Shown here piece after piece: positions 35,648-47,066 of a DNA stretch of 64,000 nucleotides. The DNA lies in assembly GCA_002007465.1 (NCBI GenBank), contig LNAC01000278.1:1464333-1528332 (forward strand), in the 5' to 3' direction. The notes beneath the pieces are model-generated. The model made no database searches, had not been told where the DNA came from, and saw nothing but the letters and a program-made list of their open reading frames with translations. Made by a program: the position numbers and the translations under genes. This DNA comes from Ailurus styani. Its lineage: Eukaryota; Chordata; Mammalia; Carnivora; Ailuridae. Within the stretch, counting starts at the first letter, position 1. Each line of letters opens with the position of its first letter.

Positions 35648-35852
35648 TTATTTTTTAAAAGATTTATTTATCTATTTGAAAGAGAGAGAGCAAGAGAGAG
35701 AATGGGGGTAGGGGCATAGGGAAAGAATTTCAAGCAGACTCCCCGCTGAACATGGAACCCAACGTGGGCCTTGATCCCAGGAACCCGAGACCATGACTTA
35801 AGCTGAAATCAAGAGTCGGATGCTCAACTTGACAGAGCCACCCAGGTGCCCC
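35648..35852 (-). mobile_element. SINEC, older
   Basis: From 'ttttttaaaagatttattta' to reverse-complement head 'agccacccaggtgcccc'. No clear duplication. Confidence 0.85.
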
Positions 35853-37084
35853 TATGTCAATAGCTTAAAAAATGTTCTTTTCTCTTCTGCTTACCACAGG
35901 AATGCCTCTCATCTAAACCATTTTAAAAAGCAACATTTTAAGTATATAGAATGTAAAAAGTTACTTTCCAGGATTGCCAGCCCCAAAGAAACAACCAGAA
36001 TCAGAGAAGAAAATTTTAATATTTAAATCTCTCCCTCCAAAGGGGGAACAGAGTAGATGGGAGGGCAAGGGTCTTCACCCGGCTCCAGTAGCCCCCCAGG
36101 ACATGTGGGGACGTCTTTACCTGGTGGCTCCTAAGCCTGGGGCAAGCAGAAACACAGCTAAATGCAAATATGAAGCAAAACTCCGGCAGAAGTTCTGACA
36201 AAGCCTTTTCTCCCCCTGCCTTGTTAATTTATTTCCATGAAAAGAGGCCAAAGACATTTGAAATGAGGATTGTTCTGGAACATCCAGGCTAGATGGACAG
36301 CAGATGTATATAGGGAATTGGGGCGCACCACAGTAAACACTCAGTAGCTGTCTGCTCAATGAAGCGACGAAAACTCTGTCCTGATTTTTAGAAAATCAAA
36401 CCAAAACAGCCCTGTACGACATGCGCGCCTTCATAGGTTTTCAATTTACCCTTTTATTTTATTTTTTTTTTCAAATACACAGCAAAGGGGAAAGTTGTCA
36501 AGTGTTTCTTGGCTGAATTTTTCTATTTTGCTTTCAGTTTGAGCCATTTCAGTTCCTGTTATCATGCTTGGAGGTACCCTGAAGGGCAGCGATCCCCCGG
36601 GGGGAGTCTGAGGCTGGGCTGAAAAACTGAGCACAGGCAGCAGAAGATATTAATAATGTGATGTCAACACAGCGCACAACTCAGGAAACTCCAGGAAAAG
36701 AACACAAACAAAACCCTGGTCCGAAGCACTTTTTGGAAAGGCTTTACTGCAAGAGGATGGTAAGGGTTTTACAAGAGCTATGAAGAAACGTATTTAAGTT
36801 AATAAAGTTCTTTATTGAGTGTTTACTGTGTTTTACAATGTGCTTTACATCTATTAACTTGCTTTATCTTCCAAATAACCCGATAAAGAAGTCACAATTA
36901 GAATCCCCGCCTTACCAATGAAACCCCTGAGGCACGAAGAAGCCCAGTAGCAGGCCCAGGGTGACGGGGAGTGGCAGAGGCAGAAGTTAAACCCCAGGCA
37001 GGGCAGGGGGTGGGGAGATGGGCTAAGCAACTGAAGGGAATGGAGAGGGTACAGACTTGCAGTCATGAAATAACTCAGTCATGG

Positions 37085-37256
37085 GAATGAGAAGTACGGC
37101 ACAGGGAGTCGGGTCAATAGTACTGTGATAACCTTGTACGATGACAACACTTAGTGTGGTGAGCATTTTGTCACATCTCTATGTTGAATAACTGTGTTGT
37201 ACACCTGAAACTAATGTAATATTATGTGTCAATTACATTTCAATTAAAAAGAAAAA
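37085..37256 (+). mobile_element. L1M 3' terminal fragment, sense
   Basis: It ends 'gtgttgtacacctgaaacta' then 'tgtcaattacatttcaatta' and an A-rich tail, the classic L1M 3' end. A SINE follows directly in the tail, and the whole assembly lies between two parts of one MIR. Confidence 0.7.
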
Positions 37257-37259
37257 GAG

Positions 37260-37470
37260 GGGGCGCCTGGGTGGCTCAGTGGGTTAAAGCCTCTGCCTTC
37301 AGCTCAGGTCATGATCTCGGCGTCCTGGGATTGAGCCCCACATCACATCGGGCTCCCTGCTCTTTGGGGAGCCTGCTTCCTCCTCTATCCCTCTGCCTGC
37401 CTCTCTGCCTACTTGTGGTCTCGCTCTCTCTGTCAAATAAATAAATAAAAATCTTAAAAAAAAAAAAAAA
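37260..37470 (+). mobile_element. SINEC, young, in the A-tail of an L1
   Basis: Head 'gggcgcctgggtggctcagt', with 'cacatcacatcggg' showing a 5-bp internal duplication. It follows the L1 3' end directly. Confidence 0.9.
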
Positions 37471-37812
37471 GAAAAAGAAAGAAAAGGAGGTTGAACCCAG
37501 GCATTCTGGCCCCAGAGCCTTGGCGTTCTGGTGTTAAACCGCTCTGCTCCATGGCCTGTCAGAGGCCAGGGAAACTGGATGAATTTCTGGGTTGCTGAAT
37601 GTTAGGTTGTGTAGATTGATCCCCACCCCCGCCCCACAGAGAAGAGGTGAACAAAACATCAGAAATGTTGATGGTACCATGTTAAGAAGTCCTTATGCTC
37701 TCTTCTCACTAAATCTATCATTTATTCATTCATTTTTAAAAGCGTTTACTGAGTAACTGCTATGTGAACAGCAAGGTGCTGGCATTGGTCAGCTATTCAA
37801 AGGTGAACACAG

Positions 37813-37962
37813 TGGGCACCTGGGTGGCTCAGTGGGTTAAAGCCTCTGCCTTTGGCTCAGGTCATGATCTCAGGGTCCTGGGATCGAGGCCTGCATCGGG
37901 CTCTCTGCTCAGCAGGGAGCCTGCTTCCTCCTCTCTCTCTGCCTGCCTCTCAGCCTACTTGT

Positions 37963-38002
<40 letters not shown>

Positions 38003-38041
38003 AAATAAATAAATAAATAAAATCTTAAAAAAACAAAAAAA
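37813..38041 (+). mobile_element. SINEC with long (CT)n
   Basis: Full-length with a CT tract of about 17 units (37965-37999). Duplication caaaggtgaacacag (37798-37812) / caaaagtgaacacag (38042-38056). Confidence 0.93.
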
Positions 38042-38089
38042 CAAAAGTGAACACAGCACAATCCTACCCAACAGTGTGTCCAATGAGCT

Positions 38090-38215
38090 TTGGGACCACA
38101 CAATGGTAGGTTTGAATCTCAGTCCCCCCACCTCTCAGCTGTAGGACTTGAGGCAGATTTGTTTCACCTCTTTGAGCTGTTTCCTCACAGAGAAAAGAGG
38201 TATGGTACTCATAGG
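38090..38215 (+). repeat. MIR fragment
   Basis: 'ggtttgaatctcagtccccc', 'gtttcctcacagagaaaaga'. Confidence 0.65.
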
Positions 38216-39019
38216 AGAAGAAAAATAAAATACCCAATTGAAATTATTTTTCTTTTGCTGACTGCAAGCAGAATTAGCTTATTTGTGCTTTGGTGAACCG
38301 CTACTCCTATGGTTCTGTCTTTGGTTTCAACCCCAAAATGGTTTATTTTATCTCTCAAACTTATTTTCAAATGATTACATTTGATTTATTTTGCATGTCA
38401 GTCTAACCACTAAGCATATGTCATCACATCACTTAATTTATAACAGAACATAAATTTGCTGTGTCGGCTCTGCTAGTTAAAATAGAATCTAGTACATCAC
38501 AGTCATCCACAAAAGAATTTACAGTAACAATAATAATAATAGTCAAGAAACTCAGGAGAGAATTAAAAAAAATTAAAAATTAAAAAAATTCAAGGCAGGG
38601 TTCTGAAAAAAAAAAAGAAAAAAGAAAATTTCTACCACTATTTAAAACAATTTTTTTCTTGCAACCTGCTATCCTAAGAGAAGGCTTTACAGATACACAT
38701 ACACACACTATTCATTTTGGGAGGTGAGGGTGATTGAACAGGCACAGAAGGAAAGGAGATAAGGTTGTTTGTTTTTTCATTAAATTTCAAGCCTCAGATT
38801 GAAAAAAAGAAGATTGTAAAACCAATCTTAAGTGTAAGTTTTGTATCCTTTTTTTGTGGGGTGGGGAAAGGTTTTCCAAGATTCTAATGAAAATTATGGA
38901 CTATCTTTCCATAAAATGCATAGATAAATCTCCCAATTTTCAAACCTTTCCATGCATCCCAGTTTAAGAATCCTTGGCCTAGTCATTGGGGGAAAATATT
39001 TAAAAATATTATATGTAAG

Positions 39020-39208
39020 GGGCGCCTGGGTGGCTCGGTGGGTTAAAGCCTCTGCCTTCAGCTCAGGTCATGATCTCAGGGTCCGGGGATCGACTCCTGC
39101 ATCAGGCTCCCTGCTGAGCAGGGAGCCTGCTTCCTCCTCTCTCTCTGCCTGCCTCTCTGCCTACTTGTGATCTCTCTCTCTCTGTCAAATAAATAAATAA
39201 AATCTTTA
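39020..39208 (+). mobile_element. SINEC
   Basis: Head 'gggcgcctgggtggctcggt'. An 18-bp duplication with 2 mismatches (39002-39019 / 39209-39226, ending atgtaag / atataag). Confidence 0.93.
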
Positions 39209-39681
39209 AAAAATATTACATATAAGATTTCCAGGTACATAGGTAATAGTGGTAAGCCAGACCCTTAGTTTTCCAATTCCAAATTATTTAATACCTAATT
39301 TGTGTATGCTGTAGATTAACTCCCATTTACAAGCCAGTAAATCTATGAAAAGTTCACAGGTTTAGTTAAACGAATCTGAGTTTAAGACCCTTATACCCAC
39401 CCTCTGGAACAGCAGAGGAAAAAGTAAGGAAATCCTTCCATTGTGTAACTGACTCGTTTCCTTTTGTAACTGGAATATGCCTTTTAACGAATGTGGCCTT
39501 AAATCTATACATTCAGCACCCTTTGTAAGCACGACTCATGTCATGGCCCTCAGATACTTTAATTACGTGGACATTCACCTCTGAAATGTTGTTATATGAT
39601 AGAAGAAACAAAAAACCCATAAAAACTCTGACACTAAATCAGAACTGTCTCTATTAATATCAAGTTAGAAGTGCCAGATCA

Positions 39682-39900
39682 GGGCACCTGGATGGCTCTG
39701 TTGGTTAAGTGTCTGACTTCGACTCAGGTCATGATCTTAGGGTCTTGGGATTGAGCCCCATGTTGGGCTCTGTGCTCAGTGGGGAGTCTGCTTGTCTCTC
39801 TCTCCCTCTCTCTCTCTCTCTCCCTCTTCCTCTGCTCCTTCCCACACTCATACTCTCCCCCCCCCTTAAATAAATAAATAAAATTTAAAAAAAAGAAAAA
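39682..39900 (+). mobile_element. SINEC, older
   Basis: Head 'gggcacctggatggctctgt'. Duplication agaagtgccagatca (39667-39681) / agaagcaccagatca (39901-39915). Confidence 0.92.
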
Positions 39901-40249
39901 AGAAGCACCAGATCACTCTAGCCAATGCTGGTATGAAGAATGTGCTGGCAGCTCCCCAAAGACACGTGGCCACTTAAACCATGGTTTTTAGGATAGAAAT
40001 AAAAACCTATCCTGGCTTTGTATGAATCCCCCCAGGAGTTCTCACTCATCTACAGAGAAAGGCAGTCTTCTAAGAAAACTATTTAAAAAAAATTGTCACA
40101 AATAGGAGGTTGTAGTATAATTTTAAACATGGAGCATATAAAGACAAAGCTAGAGAGAAAGAAAAGAGATTCCACACGAGGGGTCAGGAATGGCTTTATT
40201 AAGCCCATGACTTTAAAACATGTTGAGAGGCAGACGAGTCACTTGTCTA

Positions 40250-40600
40250 AACAGCATCAGGAATGGAGCTTTTTCAGGCAAAGAAAGGCCATTGGGAGGT
40301 GAGGAGGTCATGAGGGTGGAACCCTCATGAATGGGGTTAGTGTTCTTCTAAAAAAGACCCCATAGAGCTTTCCTGCCCCTTCCTCCATGAGAGGTGATGG
40401 CAAAAATATGGCCATCTATGAGCCAGAAAGTAGTTCATAGCAGAAGCTGGACCTGCCAGTGCCTTGATGTTGGATTCCCCAAACTCCAGAAGCATGAAAA
40501 ATAAATTTCTATTGCTGAACAGCCACCCATTCAATGGTATTTCTATCATAGTAACTTGGACAGACTCAGAAAGAAAGATGTGGCCAAAATGGAACAGGAA
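40250..40600 (+). mobile_element. MaLR-type LTR fragment (MLT1/MST-like)
   Basis: It contains 'ggtcatgagggtggaaccc', 'tcatgaatggggttagtg', 'ccagaagcatgaaaaataaa' and 'tggacagactcag', the usual order of landmarks in mammalian MaLR LTRs. The subfamily is not assigned. Confidence 0.5.
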
Positions 40601-40674
40601 CATAGATTCTAATACCACGTCAGTGGTCTCAGAGATACCATGCTTTGGGGGAGGGAAGACCAGGAGTGGGGATA

Positions 40675-40915
40675 TGGTGCAGTCGGCACAGAGGGGAAAA
40701 GCACAGCATCTAGAGTCAGACGGGTCTGGGTCTGAAGCCTGGAGCTGCTGCCCAGTGGCAGTCTGACTTCAGGCCAAGTCACTGAAGTCTCTACACCTCA
40801 GTATCCTCACTGTGGAAAGGAGTGGATAATAGTATCTACAGTTCACTGGATTGTGGAGGTTCAATGTAAGGTAATAAGTGCTAAGGGCACTGTGAGTATC
40901 CAGAAAAGGCTTGCT
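40675..40915 (+). repeat. MIR fragment
   Basis: 'gcatctagagtcagacgggt', 'caagtcactgaagtctctac', 'gtaataagtgctaagggcac'. It directly precedes the retroviral LTR. Confidence 0.7.
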
Positions 40916-40933
40916 TTAATAATGACCAGTGAC

Positions 40934-41349
40934 TGTGAAGGAAACACTACTGATGGGGTTCAGGGCAGGCCACCTGAGGGTGTGTCACTCTGGCATGTTG
41001 AGTATTTCGAATTAAAATTACTTGGGAAACAGCAAGTGCAAGCAAGAGGGGCCCTCTGATCCTCCCTGGCCCCTTGAAAGCAAGAAATAAAGTCCATATG
41101 TGAAGGGTACCCTCCCAGTACCTAGAGGGTAGAGGTGTCTTTGTCCTTTTAGTTCTTTATAAATGTATTCTTTGTCTGAAAGGTATAAAGCTGGCCTGCT
41201 TTTGTCCCTACTTTGGGTGTCATAACTTTGGGGCCCATGTATGTACTAAATTAAATTAAATTAATTTTTTTTCCTGCTAATCTTTTATTATAGGGTGTGT
41301 CTCAGTCAAAAATCTGGAAGAGTAGAGGGAAATTTTTTTTTCCCCTACA
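40934..41349 (+). mobile_element. Endogenous retrovirus class I 5' LTR (degenerate)
   Basis: It starts TGTGAAGG just after a MIR fragment and ends CCCCTACA four bases before a primer binding site. Inside are a TATA-like 'tataaag' near 41184, the gamma-type LTR phrase around 'gtccctactttgggtgtcat', and the 'gggtagagg'-like string before the end. The left border is approximate. No matching 3' LTR was found in the window. Confidence 0.6.
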
Positions 41350-41353
41350 GCGT

Positions 41354-41371
41354 TGGTGAGCCAGCCGGGAG
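41354..41371 (+). other. Retroviral primer binding site, tRNA-Arg type
   Basis: TGGTGAGCCAGCCGGGAG is complementary to the 3' end of tRNA-Arg(ACG), including its CCA, with two mismatches over 18 nt by recollection of that tRNA. It sits four bases after the LTR terminal CA, the expected place for minus-strand priming. Confidence 0.6.
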
Positions 41372-43000
41372 ATTTCGATAGCTGGACACGTCTTGCCCCA
41401 GGGCTGCTGCCGCTAGGAGATCTTGAGAACTCTGACAAGCACTGGCAGAAGCTAGGAATTCTTACTGTGTCAGTCTCCTGGACTTCTCCCTGCACGGTCT
41501 GCTGGAAGTGAGAGTGGTGAGAGTCCTTTTTAAAAATTTAGACTGGCAGGAGAAAATACCTGTGGAATGATTTCTTTGTGTATAGCGACTCTGGTGAAGA
41601 TTTGGTAACGAGTACTCTCGTTTTCTATCGATCCTCTTCCTTCCAGAGATGGTCATTGTTTTCTTTTGTCTTTGTCTTTTGTGTTGTTGTAACGTGAAAA
41701 ACCATAGGTCTGATGAGTTTTTCCTTTGTCTTCTATGTCCTCAGAGTTTGGCTTTATGACCACTAAGAATATTCCCTCTGGCCTGTGCCATCTGGAAGTG
41801 CAGAGTGGTGTGCATCTAGTGGCCAGCTGAATAGACAGGAATTCTGAGACACAAAGTCACAAGCAGCCAGCTCTGGGGAGTGCTAAGGGGTCCCGGTCCA
41901 TAAGGGGTCTCTATCACTCAACCTTCATTGTCTTGTTAGTTCTGGAAAAGTCCTATTCCGGCAGCACTTGCCCTGTGTTACAGATTAGATTTTTGTGTGT
42001 TACAGTTTAGTTTTTCTGTGAGAGATCTGGAGACACTGTTTTCACTATACAATTCTTACTGCCTGTGACAACAAAGATCTTTGCTTTCTTAGGCTTACTC
42101 TGGGAGCGACCTTTCTGGATCTTATGTGGACGGCATCTTTTGCACTCTCCTTCGGGGATACCTCTTGCATTCTGGTGAAGCCCGAAACAGATTTGCTTGG
42201 TTTAGTGGCTATTGGGACGAATAGATCCTACTGGTTAATGGCCAGTAGTGGACCATTTGAGTTTGAAGAACTTCTGTATTTGAAAAAATTTTTTAGAGAG
42301 CATTGATCCTAAACACTTGTTTCACTAGTACCCATGGAAAGGCCAAATTAGAAAGTGGATACTAAGAAGCAGAGTGGCTAGCCCTGGGGACTCCTTTAAC
42401 TAGATGAAAGAGCAGAAATTAAACTTAGAACAAAATTAAAGTCTATGTTCCATTTAAGTTCCCCTTCGTAAAATCTGGCTGTATCTCCTCAGCAAGGAAG
42501 CTAACTCCCCAAACTCCTCAACCTTCCCCAGAAAATCCCTTAAACACCAAGCTGCTTATTTTAACTTCCCTTTCCCTACTAGATATATAGAGAGCACTCA
42601 GTCTAATCTCTGGGCCCAGGGTCTACAGGTTACTCGTGTAAATGCTAGAAGCCAGGAAATAAATTCAGCAGCAGTGCCTGGGCTGGACAATAAGACTTAT
42701 TTTGCTGGGTTCTATGATCAGGCTGTGCAAACTTCAGACCCTCCTATATAATATCCTTTGTGGATATATTCAAGGCCCCCACTCAAAGAATTCACATCCC
42801 CTGGACAGCAGAACATTGAAATCTTTTGATTTCTATCTTAGTTGGAAATTTTCTCTCTGATAGAAAAAGGCAAATTCAAACAGTATGGTTGAGTGGGCAA
42901 ATTAACCTCTAAGTGTTTTAATGAAAAAGGTTATGCAATTCTTTGAAGATAGTTTGCAGGAAAGCAAATTTAAAAAAGGGTTCAAAAATCAATAATTCTT

Positions 43001-43074
43001 GGGGGGCCTGGCTGTCTCAGTCAGTGGAGCATGTGACTCTCTACCTCCGAGTCATGAGTTTAAGCTGCCTCAAA

Positions 43075-43109
<35 letters not shown>
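43001..43109 (+). mobile_element. SINEC, short form, with (AAAT)n tail
   Basis: Head 'ggggcctggctgtctcagtc'; the tail is about ten AAAT units. Its outer duplication atcaataattctt (42988-43000) / atcaagaattctt (43359-43371) encloses a second SINE inserted in the tail. Confidence 0.8.
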
Positions 43110-43117
<8 letters not shown>

Positions 43118-43125
43118 ACTTTTTA

Positions 43126-43341
43126 TTTTATTTTATTTTATTTTATTTTTTTTAAAGATTTTATTTATTTATTTGATACAGAGAGAGAGATTACAAGTAG
43201 GCAGAGAGGCAGGCAGAGAGAGAGGAGGAAGCAGGCTCCCCGCTGAGCAGGGAGCCCGATGCGGGCCTCGATCCCAGGACCCTGAGATCATGACCTGAGC
43301 TGAAGGCAGAGGCTTTAACCCACTGAGCCACCCAGGCGCCC
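43126..43341 (-). mobile_element. SINEC, young, nested in the tail of a plus-strand SINE
   Basis: Full-length, with (TTTTA)n at the T-rich end. Duplication ataaataaacttttta (43110-43125 / 43342-43357). Confidence 0.92.
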
Positions 43342-43403
43342 ATAAATAAACTTTTTAGATCAAGAATTCTTTTTTTTAATTTAATGTTTTATTTTATTTT
43401 ATT

Positions 43404-43434
43404 TTTATTTTAAGTAATCTCTACACCCAACGGT
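43404..43434 (-). mobile_element. SINEC 3' fragment (short old form)
   Basis: 'ttaagtaatctctacaccca' is the 3' end of the short SINEC form in reverse complement; the head is missing. Confidence 0.45.
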
Positions 43435-45331
43435 GTTTCAAAAAACAAAAGCATAACTATGAAAGCAACTCAAAAATCTATTTAGATCATTTCCTATTAG
43501 CCTTCAGACATCTTAGATACTGCAAAAATCAGGACATTGGAAGGACAACTGTCCTATACTTAAGAAGAAAAAAGTTTAGATAGCAATTACCCTAGATTTC
43601 TGATAATGGAGAAATATATCCAAATTCCTAGAGGAAAACTTGCATTCTTTCTCTGTGCCTTGAAGATGTAAATCTTATCCTGTCTTTGAAATGTAAAGAC
43701 CCTAGGAGGTAACTAAAACTCACTGGAGACTGGTGGAAGAAAAAAAAAGGAAAGAGGCCTTTTTAAAATATAGATGGCTGGAAAGGCTCTCTTGCACAAA
43801 TTCTATAGACTATAGGCTCCTGGAGATTACTTCTCAAGGACGAATACAAATCTTAAAAGTCTTCTTCACAAATAGTAAAAAGCTTTAGTCATCTGAATGG
43901 ATAAACTTAACTTATTCCAACTGTTATTTATAAACTAGCGAGTTTTATACTGTTATACCTGATTCATGGCTAAAATTTTAAAATGTAAGATAGCTGTGCT
44001 TGGCTGTATATGTGTGTGCATTTGAGATACGGTTACTTTTCTACCTCCGAATGGTATTGCCAAAACTAATTTGTAAAAGAGCTCTGTTTAATTGGCTTAA
44101 AAATAAGCATTTTTGAATTAAGTATTTCTAAGTCTCAGAAATATAATAGAAACTAACACAAATGTTTTTCAAGTTCACATTACAAAGGATAATTTTTGGT
44201 AAATAAAAAGTAGTTTAAGTTTGTTGGTTTAATTGACACAGACACGTATTATACTTTCAGAGTTATCAGTATTAGGTAAAATACTTTTATTTTACCTAGG
44301 TTTTCTGAAAGTCAAAGAAGCTCATGTTACCTCTGTTATAAGAATTTGTCAGGGAGAAAAATAACTTAAGGTGATGGCTAACTAATGCTTCATGAAATCT
44401 TGAGGAGTAATGTAAGCATAATTGTTAAGAACAAATGAACTGAATGCATGTAAATGAGTTGAGTCTTTAGGTGCACTTTTTGCAATGATGATTTTATGGT
44501 ATGTGCGCTTAAATAGTTTTCCAAATGTCTTTGGTAACTTCCACTATCTAAGTTAAATTACATGATGGGAATTTACTGAATGTCTGGACCATTTCCAAAA
44601 AAAATAAAAAATAAAATATGGAAATAGTAATTGCTAAACAAGTCCAAGTTTACCTACTTTTGACCTCTTATTAGAAAGGAACTCAGGATATTTTGGTTGA
44701 TTAATAAACATGTCTTGTGCCACATTAAAAAAACTCTGCTATATGGAAATGTATGTTCCTAGAAATTATAAAACATATTTATAAATTTGCCAAGGTAAAG
44801 AATGCTGGCATAAGGTTCATAATTGCTTACTTCTTAGTTTTCACCAGAGATTAAGGCTTCTTAGGATTACGAATTCTAATTAATATATGGAATTAAAGTT
44901 ACTTGAAATGCTAAGGGAAACAACTTGGTATGCGAGGAACGTAGGATACATGGTTTTCTGTTTTGTTTTGTTTTTTGGATTTTTTTGGTGAGAAAAGGAA
45001 TGGGGAATGGAGATGCAACTTTTTGTTAAGGGAAAAGAAAGTAGTTGTCCTAAAGTAAAGCTAATTATTTCTGAGTGGGAAATATGATAGAGGACAAACT
45101 AAAATGGATATAGAAAGTTGTGAGGTTTGTAAAAAAAAAGGGGGGGATCTTGGGAAAGGAATTTAATGTGTAATCAAACTGATGAAGTGGAATGGATTTG
45201 TTATAAGGGTTTTAAAAGAAAGCTTTAATATCAGCGGTATACTTATGTAACACTAGAACTTAGTTTTCTTTGAGGTGTTCAAGGACAGAATTTGCTTGGA
45301 CTTTGAATTTGCTCCTGATGAGGGACTATAA

Positions 45332-45520
45332 GCCGGGCGCGGTGGCGCGCGCCTGCAGTCCCAGCTACTCAGGAGGCTGAGGCAGGAGGATTGCTTGAGC
45401 CCAGGAGTTGTGGCCGGTAGTGCGATCAGGTGTCTGCATTAAGTTTGGCATCAATATGGTGACCTCCCGGGAGTCGGGGACCACCAGGTTGCCTAAGGAG
45501 GGGTGAACCGGCCCAGGTCA
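45332..45520 (+). pseudogene. 7SL RNA (SRP RNA) retropseudogene, 3' truncated, tailless
   Basis: It starts exactly at the 7SL 5' end (GCCGGGCGCGGTGGCGCGCG) and continues through the Alu domain into the S domain ('catcaatatggtgacctcc', 'aggaggggtgaaccggccc'), stopping about 190 nt into the roughly 300-nt RNA. About 8 nt are missing near its position 95 and there are scattered substitutions. It reaches the S-domain sequence that Alu and B1 lack, and carnivores have neither family, so it is a direct 7SL copy. Flanking duplications of 15 bp with one mismatch (45317-45331, gatgagggactataa; 45521-45535, gataagggactataa) mark an L1-type insertion, yet there is no poly(A) tail. It lies inside an endogenous retrovirus relic. 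Confidence 0.93.
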
Positions 45521-47042
45521 GATAAGGGACTATAAAAGTTTTCTCCTTACCTTTTAAGTAATTAGCCTAGAAAGCAAATATTTTGTGTTTTAATGTTCAG
45601 GCCTCTGATTACTTAAAACAACAACAACAACAACTGGTCTTCTCTATTAAAGGCGCTCAGTTTTACTTACAACAATTTAACTTCTGGTATTCGCCTGAGA
45701 AGTCTTTAATTGTCTTCATGGTTAAAATGATAACTAAGCATTGTTTCACAGTGACCTACGATCCTATCTGAGCAAGTGTTAAAACCTCTTTGATATTTTT
45801 AACAAAATTTCCCCCAATCAGATTTTAGATGAAGTCTATTTGACCTCAAGCAAACTTTGGGAATTTCAAGAGGGTTCCTGGGACAAGTCAAAGGATTTGT
45901 TCTGTCTCCTAATAAAAAGAGAAGTGTTACATTAATTAGCCTTATTTGTTATTTTAAATTACTTGGGAAGCATTGCCAAATAAGTGGTGATAAACCTTCC
46001 TAGGTTATGTTATATGGGTGAATGTTATTAATATAAGTGTTCAGACATTATATGAAATTCCTAAAATTCTGATATGTCCTAGGATAATATTATCAGTCAT
46101 AATTCTAGTTATTATCTTAAAATGTTGTATGGCATAAAATAACCAAATTTCCTCATCATTTGCATTATAATGAACTTTCATCAGATCTTTAACCATCTTT
46201 AACTTTTTAAAGTTTTTTGTCATTTATAGTTTTTTGTCTAATACTTTTGCAAATATATTTCCTCTTCAGAGAGGCTCATGGAAAAGATTCTGACAAGTAC
46301 TCCGGAATACAGGTTTCTGATAACTTTAAGATCATCAAACTGAACTGGCTAAGAATTTCCAGAACTAATGGGAAAACTGGATCTAAGCTACAAGAATTAA
46401 TTAAGTGGGACTGAATGAATTGAGGAGGATAATTATAATTTTTATGACTTTGTTTGAAACATTGCTGATTTCAAAACTTTTGTTCTTCCAGATTTAAGGA
46501 AAACTTTCCCTCTTTTCTCTTAAGCTAACTATGCCTTAGAGCAATTTGGTAAAATATACATTTGTGAACAAATATGACACATATATCTTTTTCTCCCCAC
46601 TTCATCCCCCTAGAATTGGGAAACTCTCAGTGAGTATTCTTATATTTTCATGGCAATAGAGCTATTTATATGGGTTTGATAAGAATTTGTTTTCCTTGTA
46701 ACAGGACGCTGGAAGCATTGGTTATATTGCCAAGACACTGACTGGAATGTCATGTTTGAGAGAGACATGTATGACTCAGATATGATCAGACAGGTTTAAG
46801 GAATTAAGGTTGGCTATATGGAGCCAACAGAGTCTCTTGGGAAAATTGGCCTGGTACTTTTACAGTGTTCCTGGCAGTCTTAACAGGTGAGTAAGGAAGG
46901 TATGATGAATTTACTTTAATGGAATCATAGAATAATTTAAAAAATATAGAGAGAGCCAGGAGGTTCTTTAAGAACAAAAAGTACTCACCTCTTGTTTTAT
47001 ATGTAACACTACAAAAATGATTAGTAATTAAAATACTCCCTA

Positions 47043-47066
47043 TCCCCACCCCCACCCCCACCCAAG
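47043..47066 (+). repeat. (CCCCAC)n short repeat
   Basis: Three to four CCCCCA-type units. Confidence 0.8.

Larger units (their letters stand above)
36800..37552 (-). repeat. MIR split by an L1 and a SINE
   Basis: The first part (to about 37000) ends 'gcagaagttaaacccca'. The MIR resumes at 37488 with 'gaggttgaacccaggcattc'. Between them lie the L1M 3' end and a young SINE. Confidence 0.65.
41372..46890 (+). mobile_element. Endogenous retrovirus class I internal remnant, non-coding
   Basis: A long stretch follows the LTR and primer site and resembles ERV1-type internal DNA in composition and in several remembered phrases (for example 'ggatacatggttttctg', 'gggaaaattggcctggtac'). No gag, pol or env frame longer than about 60 codons survives, so it is inactive. 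A purine-rich run at 45130-45147 resembles a polypurine tract but no LTR follows. It is interrupted by SINEs (43001-43341) and by the 7SL copy. The right border is uncertain. Confidence 0.5.

Noticed and set aside
37965..37999. Independent CT microsatellite
   Set aside because: It is an expansion of the CT-rich tract internal to a SINEC.
42124..42306. 60-codon plus-strand frame in the ERV as a surviving gag piece
   Set aside because: Too short and with no recognisable retroviral motif; listed only as part of the non-coding relic.
43075..43120. CRISPR-like or satellite array
   Set aside because: It is the (AAAT)n tail of a SINE; there are no spacers, and this is a mammalian genome.
45130..45147. 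Polypurine tract marking a 3' LTR
   Set aside because: The following sequence does not resemble the 5' LTR start, and the region continues as internal-type DNA.
45332..45520. An Alu element
   Set aside because: The Alu-like start continues into the 7SL S domain and this is a carnivore, so it is a 7SL copy, not Alu.
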